A DNA stretch of 7,328 nt, from positions 1-7,328 of the forward strand of contig JAEDEQ010000082.1 of the NCBI GenBank assembly GCA_016293225.1. The letters run 5' to 3'. The translations under genes and the position numbers were made by a program. The notes beneath the pieces were generated by a model, which had not been told where the DNA came from, searched no databases, and saw only the letters and a list, made by a program, of their open reading frames with translations. This document shows positions 5,711-7,328 of the stretch, piece after piece; within the stretch, counting starts at the first letter, position 1; each line of letters opens with the position of its first letter. The DNA comes from Clostridiaceae bacterium. Its GTDB lineage: Bacteria > Bacillota > Clostridia > Oscillospirales > Acutalibacteraceae.

Positions 5711-5725
5711 TTTACGGACCGTAAA
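5711..5725. other. Perfect 15-bp palindrome over the DUF4838 stop codon
   Basis: TTTACGG-A-CCGTAAA has seven-base perfect arms and a single central base, and includes the TAA stop (5714-5712) of the DUF4838 gene. The centre is too short for a good RNA hairpin and no T-run follows, so it is more like a DNA-binding site than a terminator, or chance. Confidence 0.3.
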
Positions 5726-7328
5726 CGAAGTTACCAACAACAAAGTCAAATAAAAGTCGTAATTCAACAATCGCCGACTGTGCAATGCCCGAAATAATAT
5801 AGTTATCTTCTACTTCATGTAATTTTGTAATTCCTCGTTTTGCTAAATCAAAATACAGACGCTCTGTTTCATTTTCATACTGCCGGCGCTTGCTGAACTC
5901 AAACAGCTTTTTGTACATTTTATAATATCTCCAGCAAAGCTCACTGCTCTTGACATTTTCAAGCGCTTCTCCTGTTGCTGCATTCTTCGCCTGCTCAAAC
6001 AAGTCGTTAAGCTCAGTTAACTCCGCCTTCGAGCACTTGAGAACTGCGGAGGGCTTCATATAAATGTTTATATGCTTTCTTGCCGCATATGTGTCCGCTT
6101 TTGTAATAAACTGATAAATATACTCTCCTGCCTCGCCATAATATCCGTCACAGAACTCTTTGATAACAGCGTCGTAATCGCAGTAGGGATTTTGCATAAC
6201 CTTGCTTATTAAGTATGAGCGAAGCTCTGCAAATTCGGGGTCAGGGTTGTTCGGGTCAAGCGTATAGTTGCCCTCCTCATATATTCCCTTTACATTATGC
6301 TCATAGTAGATTCTGATGTTATGAGCCATTGCATTAAGATTGGGAAACAGTGCCTCAAAATATGAAAAATCGGTGCAGTAGTCCCATATATAAATTCTGC
6401 CGCAAATTTTGCTCCAGTCCGCCAAATCCTTCATGAATGCCTTGTTGGCAAGGCATTTTTCGTCATCAATATAATGCGAGGCGCAGCACTCAATTGTGCA
6501 AAGTCTGATAATTACATTATCAAGCGGTACAATATCCGTCGGAGCGCTTCTTGTATATCTGTATGCAAAGGTGTCAATTGCAACATTGTCATAGCCTGCA
6601 TCCTTTACAGCCTGTGCAATTTTATTAACAAACAGCAAATTCGGCGCACTGTAGCCGCCGTGTTCCTTTGCACACTTAACACATTCATCACATTTGCAGC
6701 CTGTCAGGTCATCCGACTGCGTGAGTGAAATTATCTGCAGCGGTGCATTGGGTTTGTATTTTTTTCCGGAAACAGAGTGTGTTTCCCTTTTGTTTTCAAG
6801 AATTTCAAAAACCTCGTCCTTAACAATCTCAAAAGTTTTAGGATTTGAAAGGCAGAGTTCGTCACGTCTCCTGTTTCCTTTTGAATCAAGTGCATAGCAC
6901 TCAAGATTTTCACCTTTATCATAGTACTTTGTCGAATTAAGAAAATCGGCTGTAAATGTGTGGCAGAAGCCCGAGATATACTGCGTTCTGTCGCCCATAG
7001 ATTCATAATATGCAGTCTGCTTGTCAATTCTTTGTTTTGCCTGTTCGTCAGTTTCGTCCGCCTGCTGACCGCTTATTTCAAATCTGTATACATCGGTATT
7101 GAAGCCTCTGAAGCGGGAATATTCATCATCCTTCGAGCTCATCCAGTCTGTATCACGCATTTCAAAATATTCGTTATAATCAAGAACATAACCGCCCTTC
7201 TTTTTAGGGAAAGTGATTTTATCAGAGGTTGTTTTTATCATTTTCGATGTATAACATTTAATACCGCCAAACTGCTCAAGAAAATCGTATACCCCTCTGA
7301 GAAGATGCGCTTTGTTATCTGCAACAAT
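5712..7328 (-). CDS. DUF4838 domain protein (glycosidase-like), 5' end cut by window
   Basis: The reading frame is open from the window edge, giving 538 visible residues ending VYGP. The first in-frame ATG is at residue 30, but the preceding residues (RGVYDFLEQFGGIKCYTSK) continue the family's usual RG-x-YDFLE motif. The true start therefore lies outside, and no ribosome binding site precedes that ATG. Next comes FEMRDTDW (residues 55-62). Residues about 200-290 match the DUF4838 core: SLTQSDDLTGCKCDEC, SAPNLLFVNKIAQAV, IDTFAYRYT and RLCTIECC. IWDYCTDF (about 314) and NVKGIYEEGNY (about 345) follow. The family has an alpha-glucuronidase/GH20-like layout and occurs with carbohydrate-degrading genes; activity is largely uncharacterised. 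A four-cysteine cluster (CxCxxCxxC, residues 211-219) could bind metal. Codon and base composition are more AT-rich than the downstream gene (one sampled line 37% GC against 62%). It is probably part of a longer secreted protein; any signal peptide would be upstream. Confidence 0.87.
   Translation of the reverse strand: MVADNKAHLLRGVYDFLEQFGGIKCYTSKMIKTTSDKITFPKKKGGYVLDYNEYFEMRDTDWMSSKDDEYSRFRGFNTDVYRFEISGQQADETDEQAKQRIDKQTAYYESMGDRTQYISGFCHTFTADFLNSTKYYDKGENLECYALDSKGNRRRDELCLSNPKTFEIVKDEVFEILENKRETHSVSGKKYKPNAPLQIISLTQSDDLTGCKCDECVKCAKEHGGYSAPNLLFVNKIAQAVKDAGYDNVAIDTFAYRYTRSAPTDIVPLDNVIIRLCTIECCASHYIDDEKCLANKAFMKDLADWSKICGRIYIWDYCTDFSYFEALFPNLNAMAHNIRIYYEHNVKGIYEEGNYTLDPNNPDPEFAELRSYLISKVMQNPYCDYDAVIKEFCDGYYGEAGEYIYQFITKADTYAARKHINIYMKPSAVLKCSKAELTELNDLFEQAKNAATGEALENVKSSELCWRYYKMYKKLFEFSKRRQYENETERLYFDLAKRGITKLHEVEDNYIISGIAQSAIVELRLLFDFVVGNFVYGP

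Noticed and set aside
5681..5711. A terminator for the DUF4838 gene
   Set aside because: The weak AACAG/CTGTT stem has no T-run and overlaps the next promoter; no terminator is visible in this gap.
1..7328. CRISPR arrays, tRNA or rRNA genes, insertion sequences
   Set aside because: No short regularly spaced direct repeats, cloverleaf or rRNA-like sequence, transposase gene or terminal inverted repeats with target duplications were seen.

Overview
The window looks like chromosomal DNA from an anaerobic, gut-type Firmicute (Clostridia, perhaps Oscillospirales). This is inferred from near-consensus sigma-A promoters in AT-rich intergenic DNA, strong AGGAGG-type ribosome binding sites, a lipoprotein signal, a PrdX-type deacylase, and extracellular proteins built from Big_2 and lipocalin-like domains. 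No marker gene fixes the genus. All five supported genes lie on the minus strand, so transcription runs from high to low coordinates. The two outermost genes are cut by the window edges. No RNA gene, mobile element or CRISPR array was seen.

In transcription order: (1) 7328-5712 is the C-terminal part of a DUF4838 protein (glycosidase-like, alpha-glucuronidase-type architecture). It is truncated at its 5' end; the first in-frame ATG at 7241 is internal to the family homology. (2) A 123-bp gap holds a consensus promoter (TTGACA, 18 bp, TATAAT), an operator-like inverted repeat over its -35 box, and a leader hairpin. (3) 5588-2190 encodes a secreted 1132-residue SGNH/GDSL hydrolase followed by eight Big_2 Ig-like domains. 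(4) A 201-bp gap holds a 3' stem-loop, an AT-rich stretch, a second near-consensus promoter (TTTACA, 17 bp, TATAAT) and a hairpin at the predicted 5' end of the next mRNA. (5) 1988-1533 encodes a 151-residue lipoprotein with one lipocalin-like domain. (6) A strong intrinsic terminator follows. (7) 1454-315 encodes a 379-residue membrane-anchored protein with three domains of the same type. (8) 315-1 is the start of a prolyl-tRNA-deacylase-like gene, joined to the previous gene by a TGATG stop/start.

Functionally there are two blocks. The upstream block (DUF4838 and SGNH-Big_2) looks like extracellular polysaccharide processing, one protein glycosidase-like and the other a probable carbohydrate esterase tethered by a long Ig-like stalk. 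The downstream block encodes two related surface proteins of unknown role and, unexpectedly, a cytoplasmic tRNA-editing enzyme translationally coupled to the second. No complete new defence or mobile system is visible. The most interesting signals are the charge gradient and patterned cysteine pairs in the Big_2 array, the four-copy lipocalin-like family, and the terminator placed directly before a gene that has no visible promoter of its own.
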